A stretch of DNA of 64,000 nucleotides from Octadecabacter sp. SW4 (GCF_008065155.1 NZ_CP042819.1:1984001-2048000), one strand, 5' to 3'. Shown: positions 31,661-41,244, numbered from the stretch's first letter. Notes: generated by a model not told the origin, from the letters alone. Made by a program: numbers and translations.

Positions 31661-31972
31661 CTATGACATCGGGGTTAGTTGAACCTGTCGGAAGTATGGG
31701 TTCTGAACGGCGGCCTCGCGACCATAGCCCGAAGAAACCAAACAGCTTAGCCCGCGCGAAGGGACTTGGACCATGATGCTCCAACTCTCGCTGCTCTCAT
31801 TCATAAACAACTGAATGATGTTCGAGTTCTCGAGTTCCCCAGAGTAGGCAAGCGTTTCGCCATGGGAAGTTCGAAGATTGCGTTCTACTTGGCTGGTGTT
31901 TGCACACGGAAGGGCTGCGGCTTGCGTGGCCAAAAGCGATCCTGCAATCGCAAGAAGTGTCGTTCTTTTCAT
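31661..31972 (-). CDS. Small secreted protein, unknown function
   Basis: 103 residues with a clean signal peptide (MKRTTLLAIAGSLLATQAAA, cleavage near ALP). The mature part has two Cys residues (ALPCAN and LSCLV) that could form a disulfide and ends in NPYFRQVQLTPMS. I do not recognise a family. It stands alone, divergent from the secreted-protein pair at 32570-34019, with a terminator downstream. Confidence 0.65.
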   Translation of the reverse strand: MKRTTLLAIAGSLLATQAAALPCANTSQVERNLRTSHGETLAYSGELENSNIIQLFMNESSESWSIMVQVPSRGLSCLVSSGYGREAAVQNPYFRQVQLTPMS

Positions 31973-32488
31973 CTGCTCAATCCTGTCTTCGGCGGGCTTT
32001 TCCCGCTCATTTGTGGACGCCTTATAGTTTACGTGGCGTGAAGGTGCCGCAACAATGTGGTCACAATGCGGCAGGATTGAAGTTAAATAGCGCCGCTTTG
32101 ACTCTCTTGGAACACATTTTCCTCTGCCCGTGGCGCAGTCTCGAGGGGCCGTCCGATCATCTTGACAGACGGTGTGCCATACCGTTCTGAATCTGAACCT
32201 AAATTCGGATTTGCCCCCCCGTTTTTACGACTGATCGCAACCGCCACTTCGGTAAGCAAGATCTTGCCAGTTCGGAGGCACGAGGTCGCTCTCAGAATCG
32301 GGAGAATGCTTAGAATTTTACTCAACCCTTAATTGACAAGGATCAATTCAATTCACCCGGAGCGCGCTGACCGCAACGTATCCAAGGCGCCATTTTCAAC
32401 GCTGCTAATGCCCGCAATTCGCCCATGTGGTATTGGGCATTTCCGTGGCCACAATATGGCGGCAATATGGAGGCAGAATGAGCCAAAC
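31973..32488. other. Intergenic region with possible regulatory sites
   Basis: Divergent, AT-richer intergenic region. It contains a sequence close to the FNR consensus, TTGAC-N4-ATCAA, at 32333-32346 (one mismatch) and two direct repeats CAATATGG at 32452-32459 and 32463-32470, spaced 11 bases, ending 18 bases before the -35 of the next promoter. Open frames of up to about 80 codons here have no supporting signals. Confidence 0.4.
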
Positions 32489-32518
32489 TTGACAACTAAC
32501 TGATTTTAGGCGCATAAT
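32489..32518 (+). promoter_or_regulatory. Sigma-70 promoter of the secreted-protein pair
   Basis: TTGACA (32489-32494) and CATAAT (32513-32518) with an 18-base spacer, a near-consensus pair, about 50 bases before the start at 32570. A short palindrome GTCTA-CA-TAGAC (32528-32539) lies just downstream, around the expected transcription start, where an operator could act. Confidence 0.55.
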
Positions 32519-32569
32519 TATATATAGGTCTACATAGACTTTATCGACACAGCCTTGGGGGGATGTGGA

Positions 32570-33577
32570 ATGGTCGCTAAATCCTTTATACTTTCGGCAC
32601 TGTTTTTTGCCGCTCAAAGTAGTGTCGTCTACGCCCAGTCCAGTACGGCGCTTATTGATCGCCAACTCTTGGATCAGATCGATTTTCGGGATGCTGCTTT
32701 CTCAGTTTGTTTTGAGCAACGGAGTTGCGAGGTAGGTGTCTCGATACCGAGATCATCAAGCAACGATCCTCTGGAATTAACCGTTGCAGTAGCGGCTGAA
32801 CGGGATACTGGCATTCTTGAAGGCTGGCAGCCCGCTGAACTCTACTGGGATCCGGTCGATGGTTTTGGTGTCCTCGGCGGCGGACAGAACGACGAGATCG
32901 ATTTCAACGAACGGCTGACCATTTCTCTTTCCGAGCCTTTGAATATCCAGGGGATGTGGTTCTCTGACATGTTCATCGGGGAGCAATCCAATTACGGGGT
33001 CAGCTACACGGAACAGGAAGACCTGGAGGCGGCAGACGTTGTTGCGTCTTTGACGGGCGTCATGGTGTTTGAGCGTCGTGTCACTGGGCAGGTCGTCGTT
33101 CCCGATGATCCTTTCAACGTCGTCGTCAGCGATGACTTTGTCGAAGGCGGTGACGCTCGGAACCGAGTTTTGATCGACGAGGGGATTGTTACGTTTCTCA
33201 TTGAAGATGAAACGCAAGGCTCCCCGCGGATTATTCGTGCCGCCGTGGGAGAGATTGACCCTTCCAAGCTGGACATTTTCGCGGGTGCCGAGATCGTGGA
33301 TATCGATCCGGCCACCCTTTTGGGTGAAACTGAATTTGCACCATTGCTCGCCGCCGGTCTGCGCAATCAACTCATGATGGAGCGGATGGTGACCAATCAG
33401 ATCAACCTTGCCGCATGGCACACCGAGGCCAGTCGACAACGGCTGATTTCAAGCGTGCCCAATGGTGAAGTTGGCACAGTGTTGAACGTAGCAACCACAG
33501 TAGATCAACTGGTGTTCTCGGCAGAGCTTATGACCAGTAACGACTATTCGGTTGCCGGCCTGGTGGTGGAGAACTGA
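32570..33577 (+). CDS. Secreted protein of unknown function (beta-rich)
   Basis: 335 residues with a signal peptide (MVAKSFILSALFFAAQSSVV, cleavage near YAQ). The mature part is acidic and beta-rich. The stretch GFGVLGGGQNDEIDFNE followed by LTISLSEPLNIQGMWFSDMF resembles the beta-sandwich domains of exported PEP-CTERM/VPLPA-CTERM-type proteins, but there is no such C-terminal sorting signal. Two Cys (FSVCFEQRSCEV) may pair. The ATG at 32570 follows a GGGGGGAT stretch; a TTG 15 bases earlier is less likely. It is followed immediately by another secreted protein. Confidence 0.65.
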   Translation: MVAKSFILSALFFAAQSSVVYAQSSTALIDRQLLDQIDFRDAAFSVCFEQRSCEVGVSIPRSSSNDPLELTVAVAAERDTGILEGWQPAELYWDPVDGFGVLGGGQNDEIDFNERLTISLSEPLNIQGMWFSDMFIGEQSNYGVSYTEQEDLEAADVVASLTGVMVFERRVTGQVVVPDDPFNVVVSDDFVEGGDARNRVLIDEGIVTFLIEDETQGSPRIIRAAVGEIDPSKLDIFAGAEIVDIDPATLLGETEFAPLLAAGLRNQLMMERMVTNQINLAAWHTEASRQRLISSVPNGEVGTVLNVATTVDQLVFSAELMTSNDYSVAGLVVEN

Positions 33578-33578
33578 T

Positions 33579-34019
33579 ATGTTTAAGAGAGTTATCTTCC
33601 GCGCAACCGTCATCCTTTCCATGGTGGCTACAAAAGCCGCCGCTACGATTGTCCCGGCTTGGACCAATTCGATGCCTACGCCGAACTCGAACTGGTCAAA
33701 ACTCGACGGTGCAGTTTCAGAGCCGTTCGCTCGCCGGGAATTGAATCCGGACATCATTAGTGTCGTCACCAATCATCAACGGTGGCAAGACTATGAGGAA
33801 GCCATCCGCGTTACCTATGCGATGGCCCGAACCTCGGAAATTGGCGACCTTGACGAGCTTTGGGCATCCGTTCTGATTGAACACCACGGACCAGAAGCCT
33901 TGTCGACCTATCTGGCCGTCCGTGGCCAAATTAACTTGCTCGACGATCACAGCGACGCGCCAGGATACTTCATGGAGAATTGGCTCTGGAATGCCAGCTC
34001 TGGCAGCGGAGATTCCTGA
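33579..34019 (+). CDS. Second secreted protein of the pair, unknown function
   Basis: 146 residues, starting one base after the stop of the previous gene, so clearly co-translated with it. The N-terminus MFKRVIFRATVILSMVATKA looks like a signal peptide (cleavage near AAA-T). The mature part is helical and acidic and has no Cys. No family recognised. The pairing suggests the two proteins act together outside the cytoplasm. Confidence 0.6.
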   Translation: MFKRVIFRATVILSMVATKAAATIVPAWTNSMPTPNSNWSKLDGAVSEPFARRELNPDIISVVTNHQRWQDYEEAIRVTYAMARTSEIGDLDELWASVLIEHHGPEALSTYLAVRGQINLLDDHSDAPGYFMENWLWNASSGSGDS

Positions 34020-34081
34020 TCCGCTGTTAGATGATCGGGGTGTCCCTTTCGGTATCTCAAGAGGCTAGCTTTGGATGCGGC

Positions 34082-34642
34082 TTAACCAGCTGACCAAAGC
34101 ACTTTCGCATCAGACAAATCCCTTAGCTGGGTTAACCCAAATCGTGCCTGTAAGCGTGGCACAGCATCGATCGGGTCAATTTGTCCGAGGTGTTCTATCG
34201 CAAACCCATAGCGTCCAAGAAACGGCACTGGTCGCATTGTTGCGCAGCAAAATACGAGGCGCGCAAATGCTGCTTGATGTTGCTGAGTCAGCAACTCCTT
34301 CAGTGCATTCCGCATCAGGTCATGCTCGATATCCCCGCAATAGATGCCGATTACTGGCAGAGACTCCGGTTCGGCAGACCATGCAATGCTGCCCAAGCTG
34401 ACGTTCAATGGAGTCAGTCGCCCCGTGTCTAAGGCAGAAAGCATCGATGGGATTATTGGTGGAGCGGCTTCAACCTGATCGGCAAAATCAATGTTAAGGT
34501 CAAAAAGCTGCGGAGAGGAAAGCTCGGCTTGCATCTCCCGAAACTCAAGCTGAGCCAACCGCTTTCCCATCAGTTGGTTTTCCCGCGCCAGACGGCGGAT
34601 CATCGACGGAGCGACTTGTTTGGGTGCCGGAACGCGGACCAT
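34082..34642 (-). CDS. Hypothetical protein coupled to glycosyltransferase genes
   Basis: 186 residues from the ATG at 34642, one base after the stop of the upstream glycosyltransferase gene (TAACATG). Residues about 10-45 are likely a helical or coiled-coil segment (MIRRLARENQLMGKRLAQLE). The rest looks alpha/beta, with hydrophobic strands (LPVIGIYCGD; ARLVFCCATMRPVPFLG). No signal peptide, no family recognised. The coupling implies a part in the same pathway as the glycosyltransferases. Confidence 0.6.
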   Translation of the reverse strand: MVRVPAPKQVAPSMIRRLARENQLMGKRLAQLEFREMQAELSSPQLFDLNIDFADQVEAAPPIIPSMLSALDTGRLTPLNVSLGSIAWSAEPESLPVIGIYCGDIEHDLMRNALKELLTQQHQAAFARLVFCCATMRPVPFLGRYGFAIEHLGQIDPIDAVPRLQARFGLTQLRDLSDAKVLWSAG

Positions 34643-34643
34643 G

Positions 34644-36386
34644 TTATTGGTACCTTTCGCAGACTTCGTGGATGGCGCGCGCCGCATCCGGCCCACCATT
34701 CTCAGCCGGAGGGCGACCTGAAATCACCGTCCGCTTACGGACTTTCGCCAAGAAGTCATCGATGATGGCTTCAAATTGCTCTGGCCGGTCTGGATGCAAC
34801 ATCGACACCCAGCCGGCGTCTGCCGCGTGGCTGGCCCGTGCTACCTGATCATCAAGGCGTTCATGGTTCGTTGGGGCCAGCAAGACGGGCCGACTGAACC
34901 CAAGCATCAACTCGTGATAGCTGTTGTAGCCCGTGGCCGTTACCATTCCATCGAATGCCGCTAGATACCGACTGAGTGGGTAGAACCGCCGGATCATCGT
35001 CTTGCCCATGTCTTGGTTCGGTGCCGCCGCGAGGGGAGATTGTGCCCAGACCAGATTGACGCGGTGCACCTGCGCATAATTGTTGATCAGGGTCCGAATA
35101 CGGTCCCAATTTCCAAATGCACCTCCAAGCGAGACCAGGCAATTCGCGCGCCGAGGCAAGCCAAGTTTCTTTCGTGCGACCTTTTTGTCATATGCCGGGA
35201 GATAAGGTTTCAGCGTCACCGGACGGGCAGATAATCGCTCCGAAAACCCCCTGTGTTGCGCTTGTCGTAGACGTGTCGGCCCCTTATCGTTTTCGACGGA
35301 CAGATCTCCAGGTTCCAGCACAATGTCGCAGAACTGTTCGGATTCCAGAAGCTGCGCATCCGCGTCGGGCTGTAACATCCCACGCCGCACCCATATCATA
35401 CCGACATTGCCACACCCCGGCTCCTTAAGCGCAGCGACAATAAAGGGGTCGAAAGTCATGCCGTCGTAACTGACTGCGTTTGGGCGCAAATGTCGGATGG
35501 CCTTTGCGAATTCCAGTTTTTCAAACTCACGCCAATCTGGTGGGTGAGCGCCTAGATGGCTTGAGGTTTGCCGCAAGATAACTTCGAACCCTGCGGCTTG
35601 AACGATCTCTGCAGCGCGCGAGAAACACCAAAACACAACTCGCGTTCCGTATTGTTCCCGCAGCGCAAATGCTATTGCCATCATACGAGTGATATGGCCC
35701 AACCCTACGCCATTGGGCACCACGGCCAGAAGTGTAGGCCTCCGATCCGACACGGGCGTAGGCGGCGCGTCATCTGTCGTGGCGGTCGCGGCCGCGACCA
35801 GATCACAAAGGTCGAGATCGTCATCGTCATTCGTTGCGAGCACGCCAAGGCGTCGGAGCCTTGCCCAATTGAAAAGGCTGAGTGTGGCCCGACGAGATGC
35901 TTCGTCTTCGCCTACCACCTCGATTAAGTCTTCCCGTCGCGACAAGACAGCCCTGAATCTCCCTGGTGTCACCGGGGTAAAGGGGGAAATGACACCGACT
36001 TCTCGACTAAGATGCGCTTTCGCTTGGTCAGCGGACTCTTGGGACAGGGCCGTCAAAGTCAAAAACGATCCAACCTCGTCGGCTAATAGCCCGGAGAACC
36101 AACTCAGGCCCATCTCCCATTGGAGCGTGTCATTCACGGTTGTGCTGCGCCTCAGGAAAACCTCGGTTGGCTTCGCATGGCTTTGGATGGTCTTGAAATG
36201 GGCTAAGGTATAATCTTGATTCAGAACAATTATCCTGTCGACCAGTTCGATCTCTCGATCGGGATCAGTGATCCAGACGAATTCAGACGAACTATTCTTC
36301 GCTAGGTCTTCCAGAAGTTGGGCCAATGGGTCAGACCGGCTCCCCAACAAACCGACCAGCTCAGGAGGGACCGCCGCATGTGTCAC
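34644..36386 (-). CDS. GT-B fold glycosyltransferase, GT28/MurG-like
   Basis: 580 residues. Residues 1-210 form a domain I cannot name; an acidic Asp/Ala/Thr linker (about 185-215) separates it from a GT-B module. That module begins TLLAVVPNGVGLGHITRMMA, with the GxGLGH loop at 226-231 as in GT28 and related families, and ends in a donor-site-like segment (TATGYNSYHELMLGFSRPVL). It is probably cytoplasmic and uses a nucleotide sugar. The start is a GTG overlapping the stop of the next glycosyltransferase gene (GTGA). Sugar and acceptor are unknown. Confidence 0.75.
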   Translation of the reverse strand: MTHAAVPPELVGLLGSRSDPLAQLLEDLAKNSSSEFVWITDPDREIELVDRIIVLNQDYTLAHFKTIQSHAKPTEVFLRRSTTVNDTLQWEMGLSWFSGLLADEVGSFLTLTALSQESADQAKAHLSREVGVISPFTPVTPGRFRAVLSRREDLIEVVGEDEASRRATLSLFNWARLRRLGVLATNDDDDLDLCDLVAAATATTDDAPPTPVSDRRPTLLAVVPNGVGLGHITRMMAIAFALREQYGTRVVFWCFSRAAEIVQAAGFEVILRQTSSHLGAHPPDWREFEKLEFAKAIRHLRPNAVSYDGMTFDPFIVAALKEPGCGNVGMIWVRRGMLQPDADAQLLESEQFCDIVLEPGDLSVENDKGPTRLRQAQHRGFSERLSARPVTLKPYLPAYDKKVARKKLGLPRRANCLVSLGGAFGNWDRIRTLINNYAQVHRVNLVWAQSPLAAAPNQDMGKTMIRRFYPLSRYLAAFDGMVTATGYNSYHELMLGFSRPVLLAPTNHERLDDQVARASHAADAGWVSMLHPDRPEQFEAIIDDFLAKVRKRTVISGRPPAENGGPDAARAIHEVCERYQ

Positions 36387-38719
36387 GGGACTTCACCAGA
36401 ATACAACTGCATTGCGCGTGCCGCAAAAGCAGCGGAGCCAAAACTGCGGCGTACGAAAGCCAAGCGATCTTCCGGATCGGCTTCAACCGCGTCCGGCAAC
36501 CACTCAAGTACGGCCTTTGCCGCTTCTATCGGATCGACCTCAGCCGGCAACAGGAGCCCTCGCCCCTTCCCTTCTTGGTGCAATGCCTCGCTCACCCCGC
36601 CCACATCGCAGGCCGCCACCGGTATTCCGCAGGCTTGGGCCTCAAGCACCACGTTGGGAACCCCTTCAACTCGCGACATCAACAGTAGCGCATCCGCCCG
36701 AGAGTAGAGCTCTTTAGGGTTGCTGGCCGTGGTTTTGATGACAAGGTTCTTCAAACCTGTCTCCTGTGCCATTTTTTCAATCTCGCGCAGAAGAGGGCCA
36801 TCGCCATAAATGCGGGCTTCTAAAGGGCGGTCGCTTATCCGTTGAAGCTCGGCCACAGTTTTAACCCAAAGCAATGGGCGCTTGTTGAGGGCCAGTCGAA
36901 ATATGCCGGTTATGCACAAGGGTTCGGACTGCTCTTTCGGTTTTCGCCAGTCTGGCCGGAACCGTTCAATATCGACTGAGTTCGATAACGTCTGAAACGC
37001 GCCATCTTCCAGCCTCAACCACTTCTCATAGTCTGACGCGCCAGCCCTCGAGTTTGACGTCATCGCGAAATTGGCCTCGTGCGCAAATTGCGCATAGAGC
37101 CCTTGTCGTTCGGTGAGTGAGATTTCACGTCGAGTAGCCGGGCTCATGTTTCTCGCACTTAGCACAACTCGTTCTAGATTGCTGGCAATTCCGACGATGC
37201 CGCCAGAGAGCATCGACCGATCCTGCCAACAATGCAGGACTTTGGGTTGTCGCTCCTCAACGAGATGCCACAATTTCTCTATGTCTGATCGCAAGTCGAC
37301 GGGCAAAGCACTTAGCATCGTGCCGATCGAGGGCGGCAAGGACCGGTTCACGATCTTTCGCTGGGAAAGATCAAAGATGGAGACACCGAGTTTTTCCAGA
37401 TCTTGCAAGAAAACGTCATGTCCTCGATCCTGAGCAAGCGAGTAGAGTGCCACATCTATCAGGTCAGAGGGCCAACCGGATTGTATCAAGGAACGGCACA
37501 TCTCAACGAATTGGCGCTCGGCGCCTCCCGCCTTCAATGAGGCGTTCACCAATAGAATCCGGCACGGCAAACGAACGGCCCCTGGCCAACCAGCTGGGCG
37601 CGGGTCCTGATCAAGAAATGCTGCGAAAGGGAACAAGAACTCTGGAGATCTTATCTTTCGTGCCTTGTCGAAAGAGTCCGGCACCTCACGGGGACCTCCG
37701 ACATGATAGCCGGCCTGATCGAGAACCTTTTTGACCCTGTCAGAAACAGCAACCCGTCGTCTGCGCAACCAAAGCAGCAAACCAACGAACCCGTGATCCA
37801 GCAATATCTCCGATATCTCGATAAGTTCGTCGTGGGATTGCTCCTCCAAAACTGCACCACCCTGCGAGAGGCTTTCGACTAAGGCTTCCACAACCCCACG
37901 CTGGCGCTTGACCAATGATAGCCGAAGCCGCTCCAGAAATCTCAGGTCCGATCCGTGCAACTTGGTGACGATGCGGTTGACGTCATCATCACGATCCATC
38001 CGTTGATAGAGACCAAGGAGTTTGAAACGCCCCTCAGTTCGATAACGTTCAGCCGCTTCTACGGCGTCTTCCCAGATCAGGATCGCACCTAGGACATCTC
38101 CAGTCTGTTCAAGAATTCTAGCTTTGCGAAGCCGTAGCCGGACGTCGTCTGGGAAGGCCTCAAATGTGCCTTCAAGTCGCTCAAGCGCACTTTCATAGTG
38201 GCCAGCGAACCGCAGAAGATCGACAACGGTCATGACCTCTTCGACTGTGTTGGTGCTAATCCCCTCCAACAAATCCGCGACCTGTTCGCGCGTTAGTTTC
38301 CGCTCGCCGCCTTGCGGGTCCGCCATAATCCTTGCGAGTTCACACCGTGCAAGAAGGAGACGGGCATCGGTATCCTCAGGGGCATCGCCAAACACGGTAT
38401 CCAGGACGAACGCCGCGCTCTTGTGATCGTTCCGCGTCAGGTAGTAGCGCGCCTCTTCTATTGCGATCTGCCCTGTCCAGACATTGGCATTCCATAATGC
38501 GGAACGGGCACCATGCGCCACGGCTTCGTTTCCGCCGTCTTGCGCGCTTCGAGCGAGGAACGACCACAAGGAAGGGTGATCATTCGGCAGCAGGTTGCTT
38601 TGCAACAAGTACAGCTGCGCCAAAGCAAATCTCTTGTCGTCGCAATATTCTACAATTTTTTCGCGCACTTGCCCAAGGTAATGCAGGGGCGTAGTGTCAA
38701 GAGAGTTTTCCGAATTCAT
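36383..38719 (-). CDS. Family 4-like glycosyltransferase with long helical-repeat N-terminus
   Basis: 778 residues from the ATG at 38719. Residues 1-380 are helical and repeat-like, resembling TPR units (AGHYESALERLEGTFEAFPDD; GDVLGAILIWEDAVEAAERY). Residues 386-778 are a GT4 glycosyltransferase: ASLKAGGAERQ near 393-403, YGDGPL at 638-643, and the retaining EX7E motif as Glu685 and Glu693. The repeats may bind a partner protein or acceptor. The frame extends 91 codons upstream, but that part overlaps the divergent gene at 38730. No strong ribosome binding site is seen, so the start is uncertain; a GTG at 38668 is an alternative. Confidence 0.78.
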   Translation of the reverse strand: MNSENSLDTTPLHYLGQVREKIVEYCDDKRFALAQLYLLQSNLLPNDHPSLWSFLARSAQDGGNEAVAHGARSALWNANVWTGQIAIEEARYYLTRNDHKSAAFVLDTVFGDAPEDTDARLLLARCELARIMADPQGGERKLTREQVADLLEGISTNTVEEVMTVVDLLRFAGHYESALERLEGTFEAFPDDVRLRLRKARILEQTGDVLGAILIWEDAVEAAERYRTEGRFKLLGLYQRMDRDDDVNRIVTKLHGSDLRFLERLRLSLVKRQRGVVEALVESLSQGGAVLEEQSHDELIEISEILLDHGFVGLLLWLRRRRVAVSDRVKKVLDQAGYHVGGPREVPDSFDKARKIRSPEFLFPFAAFLDQDPRPAGWPGAVRLPCRILLVNASLKAGGAERQFVEMCRSLIQSGWPSDLIDVALYSLAQDRGHDVFLQDLEKLGVSIFDLSQRKIVNRSLPPSIGTMLSALPVDLRSDIEKLWHLVEERQPKVLHCWQDRSMLSGGIVGIASNLERVVLSARNMSPATRREISLTERQGLYAQFAHEANFAMTSNSRAGASDYEKWLRLEDGAFQTLSNSVDIERFRPDWRKPKEQSEPLCITGIFRLALNKRPLLWVKTVAELQRISDRPLEARIYGDGPLLREIEKMAQETGLKNLVIKTTASNPKELYSRADALLLMSRVEGVPNVVLEAQACGIPVAACDVGGVSEALHQEGKGRGLLLPAEVDPIEAAKAVLEWLPDAVEADPEDRLAFVRRSFGSAAFAARAMQLYSGEVP

Positions 38720-38729
38720 TAAGGTTACT

Positions 38730-40130
38730 ATGGCTTCGTACGCATCGCCTAGCAACGAAATTTTGGACGCGGCTCCGGCAGTGCCAAGGATGATGGGAGA
38801 TACCGATGTTGACGTCATAGAACAGATCGCCGGGCAATTGGGCGGCAACGCGCGGCTCATCGAATTTGGTCCCTGGCTTGGTGGTGTGACAGCAGTGCTG
38901 GCAAAATATGGGGAATGCCACGTCGTCGACAGGTTCGAATGGTCGGACCTCAATGCAGAACGGCTACCCGGGCTCCTCTCCCCGGGCGACAACTTCCGGC
39001 CCGAGTTTGAGCGCTTTATGGAAGAAAGCGAAACCCAGGTAGTGATTCATGAATGCGCGTTCCGTGACTTTGAATGGTCAGGCGGCGCGATTGACTTCTG
39101 CTTGATAGACGCCCCACGGACCGGCAAAGACCTTCTGGATTGTCTTCGCCCAATCAGCAAAGCCCTGACAAAAGACGCTCGCGTCCTTATCAAACACGGA
39201 GCCAATGCCGAACGCTTCACCTTTATGGCTGACATTTATCGCCTATTGGCAGAAGGTTATTTCAAGCTAGAGAATGTCGGCCAGCCGAAGTGGTGCAATC
39301 TCGCGGTGCTGCGGCCCACCTCAAAGACGGCTGCGCTTGGAACGTTGGATTGGTCTACAGACGATAGACCCACTCAAATTTGCAACGATGACCTGCCGGA
39401 TCCCTGGGGCGGTCGGATGTTTCTTGCAGCACTCTATGCAACCGTCATTGAGCGGGACGGTTATCACGCGGCCTACGCTCTTTTGCACGAACAAATTCCG
39501 AACCGAGACCTGCTCCGCGATTGGGATGTGATAGATCGGTCCCTTGCCTCTTTAGGTTATGACCCGACGGAATTGGCGCAATTTGCCGCTGTACTGGATG
39601 CACATAACGATGTTCCTGGAGTCCCTCCCCGCACCATGGATCCCCACCAAAGCTTTCCGACTGCGCTAAGGTATTGCTGGCTATCGTTGGCTGATAACCC
39701 GAAGCGACCTGATCTCTTTCAAACCGATGCAATTGCTGCGGCATATCTTACCGGCGCGTTTTCTGTTGTCCACCAATTGGGGCAAAACCTTCAGGGTAAG
39801 GATGTCGCATTAATAGGTGATCGCCTGAACCATATCGAAATAGCCGTCATGGCCTCGGGTGCTCGTTCATTTCTCGGACTGAGCGTGACCAAGGACTCCA
39901 AAAGCTTGCGGCCTTCCTTTGGATCCGGAGCAATTGCGTCGACAATCGTCCCTCTGACCGCGGCGGATATCTACATCCGTGAACACTTTGACGTAATCGG
40001 CTTGCTAAGCAATTTCGCCATGACAATCGAATTGGATCAGCGCATTGAGGATATCATCGCCCTCAAGGCATCTAAATCTCAGATCCTCCGCGCCACTGTC
40101 GAGCCCGTGAGTTTGCCCGTCCTTTCCTAG
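38730..40130 (+). CDS. Methyltransferase-like protein with uncharacterised C-terminal half
   Basis: 466 residues. The N-terminal half looks like a class I SAM-dependent methyltransferase of the Methyltransf_24 kind: motif I LIEFGPWLGGVT near 43-54, an acidic residue at the end of the next strand (VVDRF, Asp67), and FCLIDAPRTGKDLLDCL. The Gly-rich loop is atypical, so activity is not certain. The C-terminal 250 residues match nothing I know. An AAGG site precedes the ATG at 38730; a GTG twelve codons earlier is also in frame. Divergent from the GT4 gene with only ten bases between starts, and convergent with the sulfotransferase gene. Confidence 0.55.
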   Translation: MASYASPSNEILDAAPAVPRMMGDTDVDVIEQIAGQLGGNARLIEFGPWLGGVTAVLAKYGECHVVDRFEWSDLNAERLPGLLSPGDNFRPEFERFMEESETQVVIHECAFRDFEWSGGAIDFCLIDAPRTGKDLLDCLRPISKALTKDARVLIKHGANAERFTFMADIYRLLAEGYFKLENVGQPKWCNLAVLRPTSKTAALGTLDWSTDDRPTQICNDDLPDPWGGRMFLAALYATVIERDGYHAAYALLHEQIPNRDLLRDWDVIDRSLASLGYDPTELAQFAAVLDAHNDVPGVPPRTMDPHQSFPTALRYCWLSLADNPKRPDLFQTDAIAAAYLTGAFSVVHQLGQNLQGKDVALIGDRLNHIEIAVMASGARSFLGLSVTKDSKSLRPSFGSGAIASTIVPLTAADIYIREHFDVIGLLSNFAMTIELDQRIEDIIALKASKSQILRATVEPVSLPVLS

Positions 40131-40141
40131 GGTTGAACGAG

Positions 40142-41230
40142 CTAGAGTTCTGCCTGGCGCTCCGCCAAATCGTCAATCCACTTGATGAACCGTTCATCCG
40201 CTTGAATGAACTTCCGCTTGCGAACTCTCAGGATCAGTCGATTAAGGGCCGCATCGTCGATGATCAGAAGATTGCGCAATGACGTAATCACTTGCTCTTC
40301 TTCTCGTCTAGAGATTGTTCCTGCGCGGTCAAAATCATACCCGGTGAAGGAAATACCGTGGGCGTCGCGAAGCCAAACTAGATCGCTGCCCCCATAGTCA
40401 ATCTGATCGACGATCTCGGGCCGTAGTTGTGGACGAGTGTTTTCCATTTTTGCGTCAAGCGACTCAAGCACCTTTATCAGGAACTTTGATTCCTTCATGA
40501 ATTTGTCATTGTCGTAGAGAAAGAATTTCTCGCGAAAATCCCGAAGGAGCATCATGGCCGGTGCAGACAGAGAGGTGTTTGCCTCATCGCTCTTAGCTTT
40601 GTCGGCTACAGACTCCGAAACAGTTGTCAGCTGGCTTGCGAAGAAGTCCTTGGAAATATCTTGACCTACGAGCGCGCCACGTTCGAACGCCCGCACCGAA
40701 ATCTCGGCCTCTGGAAAATGCTCCTTATAAGAGTCTAGTACACGACGGAAATTGTGCGGCTGAGGCGGCAGGATTTCGAACGAGGCTTTCAGCCTTTGCT
40801 GCAACAAGGACAGGTAGTGGGCCGAAGGTTTCCGCACATAGCAGCAAATCCGAACATTAGATGGATCTGTGCCCGGAATCGACTTCAGCAAATCCACCCA
40901 ACGCCCCGGAGGCACGACCCTGAAGAAATATTCAGACGATAGAACTAGCGTCTCGGGATTGTTCTTGGAAATCTGGTAGGCCAATTCTTGAATGGCCGTA
41001 TCGCAGGCTGCCTGCCTTTCCTCTTCAGACAAAGATTTGAAGATGCGTGGCAATCTCTCTGGCCGAAGCAAGATCATCGACAACGGCCCATGGTTCTTGG
41101 ACACCTCTGCAGCCGAAAGAAACGGGTACAGGACGCTCTCCGCCAAGAGGGCTTCACGAGCGGCGTAGAGTCCGCGCTGCAATGCGGTGGTACCTGTCTT
41201 AGGCGACCCGATATGAATAACTGTTTTCAT
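40142..41230 (-). CDS. Sulfotransferase-family protein
   Basis: 362 residues, no signal peptide. The N-terminus VIHIGSPKTGTTALQRGL is the 5'-phosphosulfate-binding loop of PAPS-dependent sulfotransferases, and ICCYVRKPSAHYLSLLQQRL fits the 3'-phosphate-binding motif. It probably transfers sulfate to a carbohydrate or lipid in the cytoplasm. It lies 14 bases after the secreted-enzyme gene and convergent with the methyltransferase-like gene (11 bases between stops). The acceptor is unknown; the neighbouring glycosyltransferases suggest a glycan. Confidence 0.75.
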   Translation of the reverse strand: MKTVIHIGSPKTGTTALQRGLYAAREALLAESVLYPFLSAAEVSKNHGPLSMILLRPERLPRIFKSLSEEERQAACDTAIQELAYQISKNNPETLVLSSEYFFRVVPPGRWVDLLKSIPGTDPSNVRICCYVRKPSAHYLSLLQQRLKASFEILPPQPHNFRRVLDSYKEHFPEAEISVRAFERGALVGQDISKDFFASQLTTVSESVADKAKSDEANTSLSAPAMMLLRDFREKFFLYDNDKFMKESKFLIKVLESLDAKMENTRPQLRPEIVDQIDYGGSDLVWLRDAHGISFTGYDFDRAGTISRREEEQVITSLRNLLIIDDAALNRLILRVRKRKFIQADERFIKWIDDLAERQAEL

Positions 41231-41244
41231 TGGGAAACTTTACC

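Noticed and set aside
32083..32325. 80-codon minus-strand frame in the intergenic region
   Set aside because: No start signal or motif.
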